From positions 89,768 through 153,767 of the forward strand of contig JARGNI010000009.1 in NCBI GenBank assembly GCA_029213195.1: a DNA stretch of 64,000 nucleotides, written 5' to 3'. The position numbers and the translations under genes were made by a program. The DNA is from Verrucomicrobiales bacterium. GTDB lineage: Bacteria > Verrucomicrobiota > Verrucomicrobiia > Verrucomicrobiales > DEV007. Under the pieces are notes generated by a model. The model had not been told where the DNA came from. It was given only the letters and a program-made list of their open reading frames with translations, and ran no database searches. Below are positions 1 to 9,300 of the stretch, piece after piece; within the stretch, counting starts at the first letter, position 1, and the number at the start of each line of letters is the position of its first letter.

Positions 1-1565
1 GGTTGATCACAGATCTGGATCCCCATCGCGGTCGCGACGAGCAGCCAACCGTCCGCGCTCACCGCCATCCCATCGGCCTGGCTCCGCACATCGATCGAGG
101 CCGGTGGCAGATGCAGATGAAAGTAGGGTTGCACGAAGCGGAGCTTTCCATCCGGGGCTCGCTGACCGGACCAGACAAAACGCCCTCCGTAGTCCGCTGC
201 ATACACGAGCGATTGATCCGGACTCAGGATGACTCCGTTCACCCCACTGAATTGATCACTCGCGATCCTGGCCTCGCCATTTGGAGAAAGCATCCAGATC
301 GCCTTCTTTCGGGGTTCCGAAAAATAGACCGTTCCGTCATGGGCGACCACGACATCGTTCGGTCGCACATTCTCAACATGGACCTGCATTTCTCCCGTGG
401 TGATGTCCCAGGAAACGAGGCGACCGGGCTCCCGCTGGCAGCCGTAGAGGGTTTTCCCATCCGGAGCAAAGGCGAGGCCATTGGTTCCTCCGGTTTTCTC
501 CTGGAAGAGCCGGGGTGCTCCTGCTGGAGGAACATGCCAGATCTTGCTGCCCTCGAGATCGGTGAAGAAAAGATCGCCCCTTGCATTGATGGCAGGCCCT
601 TCGGTGAACTGATGCCCTTCGCTGACCAGTTCCCAATCCTCTCCTGCGACGAGGAAATCGTTGGCCTTGCTCTTGGAACGCTCCGGATGATTCCGGATCT
701 CGGGATCGGTGTCCCACCCCTCCCAGAGCCAACGCATCACGTCGGGAAAGATCGCGTTGCCATGCTTGCGATTGTGTCCGCCTTCCCCCCACTCGTGACT
801 CACTTCGTATCCGGCCCAGGTCAGCGAGGCGAGCATATCCTGGTTCGCGACCCACCAGCTCCCGCAGTAGAGATCGTTGTCGTTCTTTCCATCCTGGAGA
901 AAAATCCGCAGCGGCTTCGGTTCGGTTTTTCTGACGAGGACAGGCAACTCGTTCCCCCCTCGCAAACCGACATAGGTGCCGACCGTGGTGAAGACTCGAC
1001 GGAACTGATCGGGCCGCTCCCATGCCACCTGGAAGGCGGCGATCCCTCCGGAGCTGGAACCGCAGAGTCCTCGCAAGTTGGGATCGGAAGTCACCACCAG
1101 ATCCTCCAGCGCGAGGGGCAATAACTCTTCGAGAAGAAACTGCGCGTAGCGTCCGCTGACGGCATCATACTCAAAGGATCGATTGTACCGTGGCTGCGCC
1201 GCCTCGGAAGTGGCATCGACGACACCCGGATTGATGAAAACCGCGATTGTCACCGGCATGTCGCCAGCGTGAATGAGATTGTCAAAGGCCACCGGCACCG
1301 TCTTGAGATAGCTCATCCCATCCTGGAAGACCATGAGCGCGGCCGGGTTCTTCGCATCGTACTGAGCCGGAATATAGACGGCATAGTCCCGCTTCGTCCC
1401 GGGGAAAACCTCGCTCTTCTCGAACCGTCCCTTTCTCACCTCGCCCGAGGGAACGCCTTCCTTTTTCACCATATCGGGATGAACCGGATAGGACTCCTGG
1501 GCAGCCAACGGTCCCACCAGAAAAACCAAAACAGAATAAACGAAGACAGACCTGGGGATTCTCAT
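1..1565 (-). CDS. Exported esterase/SMP-30 (gluconolactonase-like) fusion, 3' end cut by window
   Basis: This frame is open from an ATG at 1565 to the window edge and is missing from the ORF track because it has no stop here. I translated it by hand. A signal peptide (hydrophobic core FVYSVLVFLVGPLAA) is followed by an esterase of the enterochelin-esterase/esterase-D type: nucleophile elbow GSSSGG near residue 170, a later acid region (QDGKNDNDLY) and a histidine-bearing GEGGHNRKHG. From about residue 310 the protein changes to an SMP-30/gluconolactonase beta-propeller (EGPAINARGDLFFTD, NGLAFAPDG, RPNDVVVAHDG). This esterase-propeller fusion is known in PVC bacteria. It probably hydrolyses an ester or lactone of a sugar acid or plant-type ester outside the cytoplasm; the substrate is not evident. 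The C-terminus lies outside the window. Confidence 0.85.
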   Translation of the reverse strand, partial: MRIPRSVFVYSVLVFLVGPLAAQESYPVHPDMVKKEGVPSGEVRKGRFEKSEVFPGTKRDYAVYIPAQYDAKNPAALMVFQDGMSYLKTVPVAFDNLIHAGDMPVTIAVFINPGVVDATSEAAQPRYNRSFEYDAVSGRYAQFLLEELLPLALEDLVVTSDPNLRGLCGSSSGGIAAFQVAWERPDQFRRVFTTVGTYVGLRGGNELPVLVRKTEPKPLRIFLQDGKNDNDLYCGSWWVANQDMLASLTWAGYEVSHEWGEGGHNRKHGNAIFPDVMRWLWEGWDTDPEIRNHPERSKSKANDFLVAGEDWELVSEGHQFTEGPAINARGDLFFTDLEGSKIWHVPPAGAPRLFQEKTGGTNGLAFAPDGKTLYGCQREPGRLVSWDITTGEMQVHVENVRPNDVVVAHDGTVYFSEPRKKAIWMLSPNGEARIASDQFSGVNGVILSPDQSLVYAADYGGRFVWSGQRAPDGKLRFVQPYFHLHLPPASIDVRSQADGMAVSADGWLLVATAMGIQICDQ

Positions 1566-1730
1566 TCTCGAAGATGCCGGAGAGCGATGGTTTTCAAAGA
1601 CACGGAAACGGGGAGTTGACTCGGTTCACTCGAGTAGCCTTAACCCAGAGAATTCGCCAAAGTATCACTTTCTCCCCGGCAGCATTCCACGTAGGCTTTC
1701 CCTGTTCGCATTGCCCGTCCCGCTCCCTCA

Positions 1731-2474
1731 ATGCCTCGATCCCATTCCGCCGGTCTTTTTCTGTGCCTCGCCTCGCTTTCCGTGATTTTTCTCACGGGAT
1801 GCGGAGGGGATCGTGCCGAGGTGTTCGGAATTCTCGAGAAAGCGGAATCGCTCCCTCTCTGGCAACGCATCGGCGCGATCGCCATCGCGACTTTGATCAG
1901 TGAAGACCTCGCCTGCATCGCCGCCGGCATGCTCGCGAGCGAAGCCGTCCTTTCGTTCGGTTGGGCGATCGCGGCCTCCTTTCTCGGAATCTACCTGGGA
2001 GATCTTCTGCTCTACTTCCTCGGAAGAATCGGAGGGATCGCGCTCCTGCGACGAGTCCCCTTTCGCTGGATGATCCGGGAAGACCAGATTCTCCAGGCGG
2101 AAACGCTCTTTCGCGAACATGGGGCCAAATTGATTTTCTCCTCCCGCTTGCTCCCGGGATCCCGTCTCCCGATCTATGCCGCAGCGGGGGTACTGGGCTA
2201 CCCTCTGTGGCGTTTTGCCCTGTTCATGGCCATCGCGGGAGCGCTTTCTGCCGTCATTCTCGTCTGGATCTCCTATCGACTTGGAGAAGTCGTCTTCGAT
2301 TGGCTCAAGGTCTATGAATCCTACGCTCTGCCCATCCTGATTGGGGCGGTGGTGTTGATCTGGATCGGGGTGAAGCTTTTTGAAATCCTCGCGACTCGGA
2401 GAAGTCGACTTGTCTTTCTCGCTCGATCGCGAAGACTGTATTTCCGACTCCGCGGAAAGCCTCCCCGTTCCTGA
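1731..2474 (+). CDS. DedA/VTT-family membrane protein
   Basis: The 247-residue product has several hydrophobic segments and the DedA/SNARE-associated (VTT) signature, a re-entrant region reading FSSRLLPGSRLPIYAAAG, plus a basic C-terminal tail. Members are linked to lipid carrier (undecaprenyl phosphate) or phospholipid translocation and to membrane homeostasis. An unusual N-terminal hydrophobic segment ends in LTGC, which resembles a lipobox; whether it is processed cannot be told. It opens a plus-strand run of five genes with short gaps. No in-frame ATG lies between residue 1 and the conserved domain, which supports this start. The specific substrate is unknown. Confidence 0.8.
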   Translation: MPRSHSAGLFLCLASLSVIFLTGCGGDRAEVFGILEKAESLPLWQRIGAIAIATLISEDLACIAAGMLASEAVLSFGWAIAASFLGIYLGDLLLYFLGRIGGIALLRRVPFRWMIREDQILQAETLFREHGAKLIFSSRLLPGSRLPIYAAAGVLGYPLWRFALFMAIAGALSAVILVWISYRLGEVVFDWLKVYESYALPILIGAVVLIWIGVKLFEILATRRSRLVFLARSRRLYFRLRGKPPRS

Positions 2475-2481
2475 TTCCCCG

Positions 2482-2832
2482 ATGCCCAAGACGATTTCCT
2501 GGTTCCTGATCTATGGCAAACTCCTGTGCGGCTTTTACGCACTCCTCGTCGTCGCCGGGATCTACTTTGTGATCCTGCCACATGGATCCCTCGGGGCTGA
2601 CCCCTATCTCGCCAGGATCATCGGTGCCGTCGCTATCATCCTCGGTGCGCTCTATTTCGGCGCGACCTACATCAGTCTCCACATGCCTCGACGCCCAGGA
2701 GCGTGGAACTACAATTTCGCCATCATCCTCCTCGGGTTTACCAGCGTCGTCTTTCTACCCTTCGGGGTTTTTCTCATGATCCGCTGGCAACGACCCGAAA
2801 TCCGCGAATACTATGGCGTAAATCCCTCTTGA
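2482..2832 (+). CDS. Small three-TM membrane protein, unknown function
   Basis: The track ORF starts at 2380 inside the previous gene; the ATG at 2482, 7 nt after the preceding stop, is a better start and gives 116 residues. Three hydrophobic segments are visible (around residues 6-28, 38-60 and 72-95), ending with a short charged tail (RWQRPEIREYYGVNPS). I recognise no family. Its tight spacing suggests cotranscription with the DedA-like gene and the downstream permease, so a role in the envelope is likely but unproven. Confidence 0.65.
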   Translation: MPKTISWFLIYGKLLCGFYALLVVAGIYFVILPHGSLGADPYLARIIGAVAIILGALYFGATYISLHMPRRPGAWNYNFAIILLGFTSVVFLPFGVFLMIRWQRPEIREYYGVNPS

Positions 2833-2902
2833 GCAGCCGACTATCTGCCTCTACACATTATCGGCTGCTCGTGATGATCAGCTGCACAACTCCTCCCCCA
2901 CC

Positions 2903-4147
2903 GTGAACTGGATTTCTCTCGCGCTTCGCAATCTTCTTCGGAATTCCCGGCGTTCGATCACCACGATCGGCGCGGTGGCGCTCGGCTATGCGGCAACAAA
3001 CATCTTTGCCGGATTTGCCGGGTACATGTTCGCCAGTATCCAGGAGGCACACATCTACGAGCAGATCAATGGACACGTCCAGATCTGGAAGAAAGGGGCT
3101 CGCGACTACGGGGGCTCCGATCCCGCAGCCTACATGATCTCAGCCGAGGAGTTGGAAACGATCCGTTCCATCACCGCGAAAGACGATCGAATCGATCTCG
3201 CGGCCGGGATGTTGCAGGTGCAGGGCAACCTCGATTTCGATGGAAATCCGGGATTCTTCATCGGCCAGGCGATGACGCCATCGCACAAGGAGAAAATTTT
3301 CTCCCGCTCGACCGCATTGAAAAGCGCGGATGGGGAAAACAAGGAAGGGAAACCCATTTCCGATGACACTCCTTTCGCGATCTCGGTCGCTCCCGGAATG
3401 GCCGAAAACCTCAGTCTCGAACTGGGCAGTGATGTCATCCTGATGGCCCCGACGATCCAGGGGCAGATGAATGCCGTCGACGCCCAGATCTTCCAGATTG
3501 CCGATGTCGCCTCCGAGGCGCTCAACAATCGCTACGTCTTTCTCCCCCTCGAACTCGCTCAAACTCTCTACGATACCGATGGAGTCACCGCGGTGCGTTT
3601 GCTCCTCGGAGAAGACGAGGACACGGATGCTGTCGCGGCCGCACTCCGCGAAGAGCTTCCGGAATCGGAATGGGAGGTCATCACTTGGTATGACATTTCC
3701 AAGCTCTACCTGCGAACGAAGCGGATGTTCGACATCATCTTTGGTCTCGTTTTCGTTATCATCGCCACCATCGTGATCATGTCGGTCCTCAACACGATCG
3801 GAATGGCCGTCGTCGAACGGACCCGCGAGATCGGAACTTTGCGGGCCATCGGTTTGAAACGACCCGGCGTCGTTCGCCTCTTCGGAATCGAGAGCGCCTT
3901 TCTCGGGATGATCGGTGCGCTCGTCGGCTTGATCATCACGGTCTCGTTTGCGCTCTTCATTGGAGCGATCAATCCGACCTGGGAACCACCGGTGACGGCT
4001 CGGGAGATCGTCTGGGAAATCCGCATCCTTCCTCACTACCTCCTCCTGACCTTCGTGCTGTTGGTCATTTTCACCTCTCTCGCTGCGATCGCCCCTGCTC
4101 GCCGTGCCGCAAAACAGAGTATTGTCGACTCGCTCGGACACGTGTAA
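2903..4147 (+). CDS. ABC transporter permease, FtsX/MacB type
   Basis: The product has 414 residues. An N-terminal TM segment (after MNWISLALRNLLRNSRRS) is followed by a large extracytoplasmic MacB-like region (about residues 45-260) and a C-terminal FtsX domain with three TM segments, including the typical NTIGMAVVERTREIGTLRAIG coupling stretch. This is the architecture of LolC/E and MacB-like mechanotransmission permeases that move lipoproteins or other substrates at the inner membrane. The start codon is GTG. The next gene (14 nt on) encodes a LolA-like protein, which fits lipoprotein handling. No ATPase gene is adjacent or anywhere in the window, so its partner must be encoded elsewhere. 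Confidence 0.88.
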   Translation: MNWISLALRNLLRNSRRSITTIGAVALGYAATNIFAGFAGYMFASIQEAHIYEQINGHVQIWKKGARDYGGSDPAAYMISAEELETIRSITAKDDRIDLAAGMLQVQGNLDFDGNPGFFIGQAMTPSHKEKIFSRSTALKSADGENKEGKPISDDTPFAISVAPGMAENLSLELGSDVILMAPTIQGQMNAVDAQIFQIADVASEALNNRYVFLPLELAQTLYDTDGVTAVRLLLGEDEDTDAVAAALREELPESEWEVITWYDISKLYLRTKRMFDIIFGLVFVIIATIVIMSVLNTIGMAVVERTREIGTLRAIGLKRPGVVRLFGIESAFLGMIGALVGLIITVSFALFIGAINPTWEPPVTAREIVWEIRILPHYLLLTFVLLVIFTSLAAIAPARRAAKQSIVDSLGHV

Positions 4148-4161
4148 TCTGCCATCTACGA

Positions 4162-4890
4162 ATGAAGACCTGCCTTTTTTTCCTCCTCAGCTTTTCCCTT
4201 TCCTCCAGTCTGCTCATCGCTGACGATGCCGCACTTCTTGCCGCCGAGAAGGCCCGCGGAGTCTTGACGGGAAATACCGGCGTCCAGTGGATCGTGTCGG
4301 TCACGGGTTCGAAAAACGCGAAATTTCTCGCAACCTCCCAGGATGGCAAGGTCTACGCGGAAGTGATCGAACCCGCGGATGCCAAGGGCAGGAAATACCT
4401 CGCGGAATCGAAAGGCAACATGTGGTTCTGGAAACCGGGCCTGAGCCGCCCGGTTTCGGTCTCGAAACGGCAACGACTCTCAGGCGATGCCGCGATCGGC
4501 GATATCGCTTCGACCAGTTTTGTCGAAGGCTACAAGCTGGTCGGGAAAGAAGATGGAGAGGTCGCCGGAGAAGCGGCCAGCGTCTACACTCTCAAGGCGA
4601 ACTCACTCAGCGACACCTACGCCCAGATCAAGTATTGGGTGACCAAGGACGGCAACCTCGGCAAGAAGGCGGAGTTCTACGCCAAATCCGGCAACCTGAT
4701 TCGTTCCTCGACGATGGACTACGGGAACACCGCAAATGGGAAACCTTTCCTTTCGAAGATGGTCATCGAGGATGGCGGCCAGAAAATCACCCTCGCCTTC
4801 TCCGATGTCCGCATCGGTCAGTATCCCGATCAAATGTTCACCCGCGACCACCTCACGGGGCGTCGAACTTCCACTCTACGCAAGAAGTAG
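4162..4890 (+). CDS. Periplasmic LolA-like outer-membrane lipoprotein-sorting protein
   Basis: The 242-residue exported protein has a clear signal peptide (FFLLSFSLSSSLLIADD). It has the features of the outer membrane lipoprotein-sorting protein group related to LolA: a stretch with GNMWFWKPGLSRPVSVSKR, then IASTSFVEGYK, then the paired strands YWVTKDGNLGKKAEFYAKSG and a late YPDQMFT. These proteins form a half-barrel that binds acyl chains and are often encoded beside MacB/FtsX-type or RND exporters, as here. The likely role is to carry a lipid or lipoprotein released by the neighbouring permease, an inference from family and context. Confidence 0.75.
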   Translation: MKTCLFFLLSFSLSSSLLIADDAALLAAEKARGVLTGNTGVQWIVSVTGSKNAKFLATSQDGKVYAEVIEPADAKGRKYLAESKGNMWFWKPGLSRPVSVSKRQRLSGDAAIGDIASTSFVEGYKLVGKEDGEVAGEAASVYTLKANSLSDTYAQIKYWVTKDGNLGKKAEFYAKSGNLIRSSTMDYGNTANGKPFLSKMVIEDGGQKITLAFSDVRIGQYPDQMFTRDHLTGRRTSTLRKK

Positions 4891-4920
4891 GTTCTACCGC
4901 TTACTCCTGCCGTCACCGAT

Positions 4921-6291
4921 ATGACCGAGTCGTCCTTCCCGGTGACCGAGCTGGAAGAGGCCGATACGCTTTTGCAGGAACTCCTGCGAATCGACACCTC
5001 CAATCCTCCCGGAGGAGAGAAGGAGGCCACCGATCGGGTCGCCCGTTTCTGTCGCGATCTCGGCCTCTCCCCCGAGATCTGTGGGGCTGATCCGGAACGT
5101 CCCAATCTCGTGGCGCGATGGAATGCCGATCCATCGCATCGCAAACATCGTCCTCTCGTATTGAGTTGCCACCTCGATGTGGTGCCCGCCGCAGCCGAGC
5201 AGTGGACCCATGATCCTTTCTCAGGACACCACGATGGGACGTTCATCTGGGGCCGAGGCGCGATCGATATGAAGGGATTTGCGGTCATGGCCCTTGCCGC
5301 ACTGGCTCGACTCCGCCAGGAAAACCTCCCCCTGACACGGGATGTCATCTTTGCCGCGGTTTGCGATGAAGAAGCCGGAACCCGCCTCGGATCACGCTGG
5401 CTCGTGGAAAATCGGCCCGACCTCCTCGGAGACAAACCGGAATACGTCATCAACGAAGTGGGTGGATTTTCCGTTCACCTCAAGGGCCGTCGCTTCTACC
5501 CCATCCAGGTGGCCGAAAAAGGAGTCGCCTGGTTGAGACTGGCCGTTTCGGGTCAGTCCGGACACAGTTCGCTACCCGCAAGAGACACGGCCGTCGAGCG
5601 GCTCGGAAGAGCGGTGACTTCCATTACCCGGACCCAGCTCCCCTGGCACCCCAGCGAGGAAGCCATCCAGTTCATTCGAGGTTTTGCAGCTCCTGATTCC
5701 TGGGTGGCTCGGAAGGTCGCTCCCCTGATCGCCCATCCGACGATCGGTCCCCGACTTCTTCCCCTGGCGGTCCCTTCGGGATCTCGTAGGCTCTCTCTGG
5801 AGGCCATTCTTCGCAATACGGCGAACCCAACCTGCCTGGTTTCCGACCCTGCGCTCAACGTGATGCCGGAAGAGGTTTCCGTCGATATCGACGGAAGACT
5901 TGCGATCGGTCAGACGGCCGAAGATCTCATCCGCGAGCTGGAGGACGTGCTACCTCGTGATCTTCGCTCTCATCTCGATTGGGAGATTCTCCATGAAGCC
6001 CCCGCGAGTAGCTTCTCGACAGATACGGAACTCTTTCGCGAGCTGAAAGCAGGAATCCAACGGTCCGATCCGGAAGGCCACATCGTCCCCTCGATCATCC
6101 CCGGATTCACCGACAGTCAGAATTACGCGAAGCTAGGGGCGCAGTGCTACGGATTCTATCCCGTCCAGTTGCCCGAAGAGCTCGACTTTGCCTCGCTCTT
6201 CCACGGTGTCGACGAGAGGATTCCGGTCGAGGGATTCCACTGGGGAATCCAGACCCTGACTGAAACCCTGCGTCGTTTCCTGGTTCGCTAG
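4921..6291 (+). CDS. M20-family metallopeptidase/deacylase (ArgE/DapE-like)
   Basis: The 456-residue protein shows the M20 zinc site in order: SCHLDVVPA near residue 82, WGRGAIDMKG near residue 112, the catalytic CDEEAGT near residue 150, and a late histidine region FHGVDERIPVEGFHWG. A dimerisation or lid insert lies around residues 195-330 (GQSGHSSLPARD). It has no signal peptide, so it is probably cytoplasmic. Members hydrolyse N-acyl amino acids or small peptides; the exact substrate cannot be assigned. It is the last gene of the five-gene plus-strand run and converges tightly on the giant gene that follows. Confidence 0.88.
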   Translation: MTESSFPVTELEEADTLLQELLRIDTSNPPGGEKEATDRVARFCRDLGLSPEICGADPERPNLVARWNADPSHRKHRPLVLSCHLDVVPAAAEQWTHDPFSGHHDGTFIWGRGAIDMKGFAVMALAALARLRQENLPLTRDVIFAAVCDEEAGTRLGSRWLVENRPDLLGDKPEYVINEVGGFSVHLKGRRFYPIQVAEKGVAWLRLAVSGQSGHSSLPARDTAVERLGRAVTSITRTQLPWHPSEEAIQFIRGFAAPDSWVARKVAPLIAHPTIGPRLLPLAVPSGSRRLSLEAILRNTANPTCLVSDPALNVMPEEVSVDIDGRLAIGQTAEDLIRELEDVLPRDLRSHLDWEILHEAPASSFSTDTELFRELKAGIQRSDPEGHIVPSIIPGFTDSQNYAKLGAQCYGFYPVQLPEELDFASLFHGVDERIPVEGFHWGIQTLTETLRRFLVR

Positions 6292-6309
6292 GACTGACTC
6301 ATCCGCGCC

Positions 6310-9300
6310 CTACTGCCGAGGCGGATCGGCCTCACGAACGAGGGCTCCGTGTTCTCGACTCATGACAAGGAGGCTAAACCTCTCCACGCCATCGAGTTCG
6401 TTGGTACTGAGCCCGACATAGTCGAACTTCCCTCTGAGATCGGTATACCCGTCCTTGTAGAATCGAACCGAGCCATCATTCATTCGCGCATAGACCTTCA
6501 CATAGGTCTTGGGCAAGGGGTTCCCTTCCTCTGAATGACGAACCTCGAGACGTCCATAGCGATCCGCCAGGTTTACCCGCAGTTGATTCGAATAGATCGG
6601 AACACTCTTCCGCTGACCGTCGGCGATGACTTCGAGGAGGATATTTCGACTCGCATACTTTTCGGGGAGCGCAATATCGATGGAATCGCCTCCTTCCGGC
6701 AATGGGATAGTCTGGGTCTGGTTGGGCTCGATGTAGCTGAACTGACTGCTGCCTCCGGAGACGAATGGCTCACTCGAGAAAAGAAACTCCAGATCCATTT
6801 CGTAGTAGTGAATCTGGGCTTCGTCGACCTCGTGATAATCCAAAGTCACCTTTCTGCCTTCCACGATCAGATCGATCCCAGCTTCGCGAGCGGATAGATC
6901 GTCGAGACGATCTTCTCGCTTCTCGTCGTCCTTCTCGACTTGCCCACCCTTGATCTCTTCGACCTGGCTCAGGACGTTTCCAAACTTCTCGCGCCAGCGG
7001 TCTACGGGAAACTCCTCGTAGGCGACGGCGATGTTCCGTGCCTGATCGACTTCCTCTCGATACAAGGCGATGTAGGCAGAGAGATAGTCATACTGCAACT
7101 GCTCATCGATCTCATCCCGAGATACCGACTCGTGCCATTCCAACGCTTCTTCGATCCGATCCTGGAGAAGCAGGTAAGCGGTCACCGAGAGCCGGTCTTC
7201 CGGGCTCAGTTCAGAACGATACTGCAGGACAGACAGCAGGGATTGATACTGCTGGAAAAACTGGTCATTGAGAATGTCCCGGTTCCGTCCCAGGCGATGA
7301 GAGCGAGCATTCACCAACGGCGAATACTCGAGGTGCTGATGCCAGTGCCTCTCCACCGGTTCGATGGAGACGAGGTCACAAGCCAACCAGTCGCCACACT
7401 TCTGCAGGAAACCTTCCTGGTGTTTCAGAAACTGACGAGCCTGATCCAACTCGCCATGAAAGAGTCCATAGCTCCACAAGGAGGGATCATAGCTCCTTCT
7501 CTGGTTGAGCACTCGCGTGACACGTCCGAAAAACTCCTTGTTCTCGCGAACCCTCCAAGCGATCCGACTCAAGTCGACAACCTGCAGATTCTTCTCGGCA
7601 AGAAACTGAATCACTTCCTCGTCACTTCCCTCCTGGGAAAGATACTCCCAAGACGCTTCGTCGACCTGACTCAGGGTTTCCACCACCCGGAAGGAGAATG
7701 GCTCTCCAGATGCGATCACTTTTTCCTCTTTCGCGACCTGCACCGGATAGATGGGAAATCCATCCTCTCCAGACGATTCCGGAAAATAGAAAGCGATCTC
7801 CTGCTGGCGTGTCGAAAACGGTTCCAAGAGGATCGGAAACGACTTGGTATAGTGACTCGCGGAAACTGGGACCGCTCCTTCTGGAACCTGGATCAGGAGT
7901 TCCAGTAAATGAGGACTGGAGCTTGGATTCGTGACCACGACCTGGCTGCCATAGACGACTCCGGTGAGGAACTCCTCGGTCACGAACTTGTCGCGACGCT
8001 GGCCCTGCTCCACTACATAGCGATCATCGAGGCGATAGAAATTCTGGCTCACGAGAACGGGACTCGCCTCCTCGGCTCTCGTCGCTTCTCGAATCTCCTC
8101 ATGGAAGACCACACTCGGGGACTTGGCGACAAAGGTGAGAAGGTTGTCGTCGACCGAAATCTCGGGATCCGCAGACTCGAAAGGCAAATCCAAAAGGCTG
8201 AGGACAAACATCATCTCCGTGAAATTTCGGGTCGCGACGGGAAACTCTCTCGAGTAGAAACCGCCTTCTCCATCCCAAGCCGCGAAGTCGGCCCAGAAGG
8301 CATTTGCGGTAACGAGCTCGCCCAACTGCTGCTCGATCGGGAGCTCGTAGTAGTTGTTCTCCGCCCACTCCCGAGTTGCTTCGAGCGCCTCGAACATGGC
8401 CACTTCCTTTCCCCGCTCCCGAACGATCGACAATCGTGCTCCCAACATGGCCTCTTCGTCGAGATCCTGGATCGCATCTGCCATCGCTGCCTGAGGCATC
8501 TCCATCTCGGATTCCTCGGCCAGCTTCATGCGAGTTCTCGCAGCCGAGTTGTATCGATCACTCGACTCGCCAGGGCTGGCGGGTGCGGCAAAGGCATCCG
8601 CCACTCCGCCTCCCCCCATACCTATGGCTCCACCGCTGCTGAAACCAGCCCCGAATTGGAGTCTCCCTCGCACCCCTTCGCTATCGGACCTGCGCCCGAG
8701 AAGAGCCTGCTTGAAAAAGAGGGACTTCTGCATCGGATCGGGTGGGATCAAGGTCAGTAAGTCCTGCAGGTAGCGCTCCGTTCTGCCCCGCTCGTCGCCT
8801 CCGAGCCGCTGACTCAAGAGGATTCTCTCCACGATATTGAGCCGACCGAACTCCCAGGGTTGCAAATAGATCGAAAGATCGGCATCGAGCAGGTAGTGAT
8901 CGAGAAAAGTCTTGTCCTTCTTGTTCCGTAGATACGGGGCGATGACCTTTGCAAAAAAGTCGGGATCCTTCCTCGAAAGGAAAAAACTCAGCTCGTGGCA
9001 GGCGTGCTTGGAGTAAAGGGACTGCTTGGCTGCCTCATCGAGACTGGGCCACGACCGAATAAAATGAAATTTTGTCAGGGTTTCGTTCGGCTGAATCGAC
9101 TGCAAGGTGGAAAAGATCTCTCCAATGGTGCTGTAGCTCTCGAGGCGAGTGGAGCGGAAATCATCAATCTCCAGTTTCTCATCAGAAAGCAAAAGCGTTA
9201 CATTTCGCTGCTGCGTGTAGGGCTTTTCGGCTTCAAGCCCCTCTGACAACGACAGATCCCGAATCGGAAGTTCCTTTTTCTCCGGAATCACTGCAAGACT

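Noticed and set aside
3-1124. 373-aa plus-strand ORF at the left edge
   Set aside because: Antisense to the esterase/SMP-30 fusion, which has a signal peptide and catalytic motifs.
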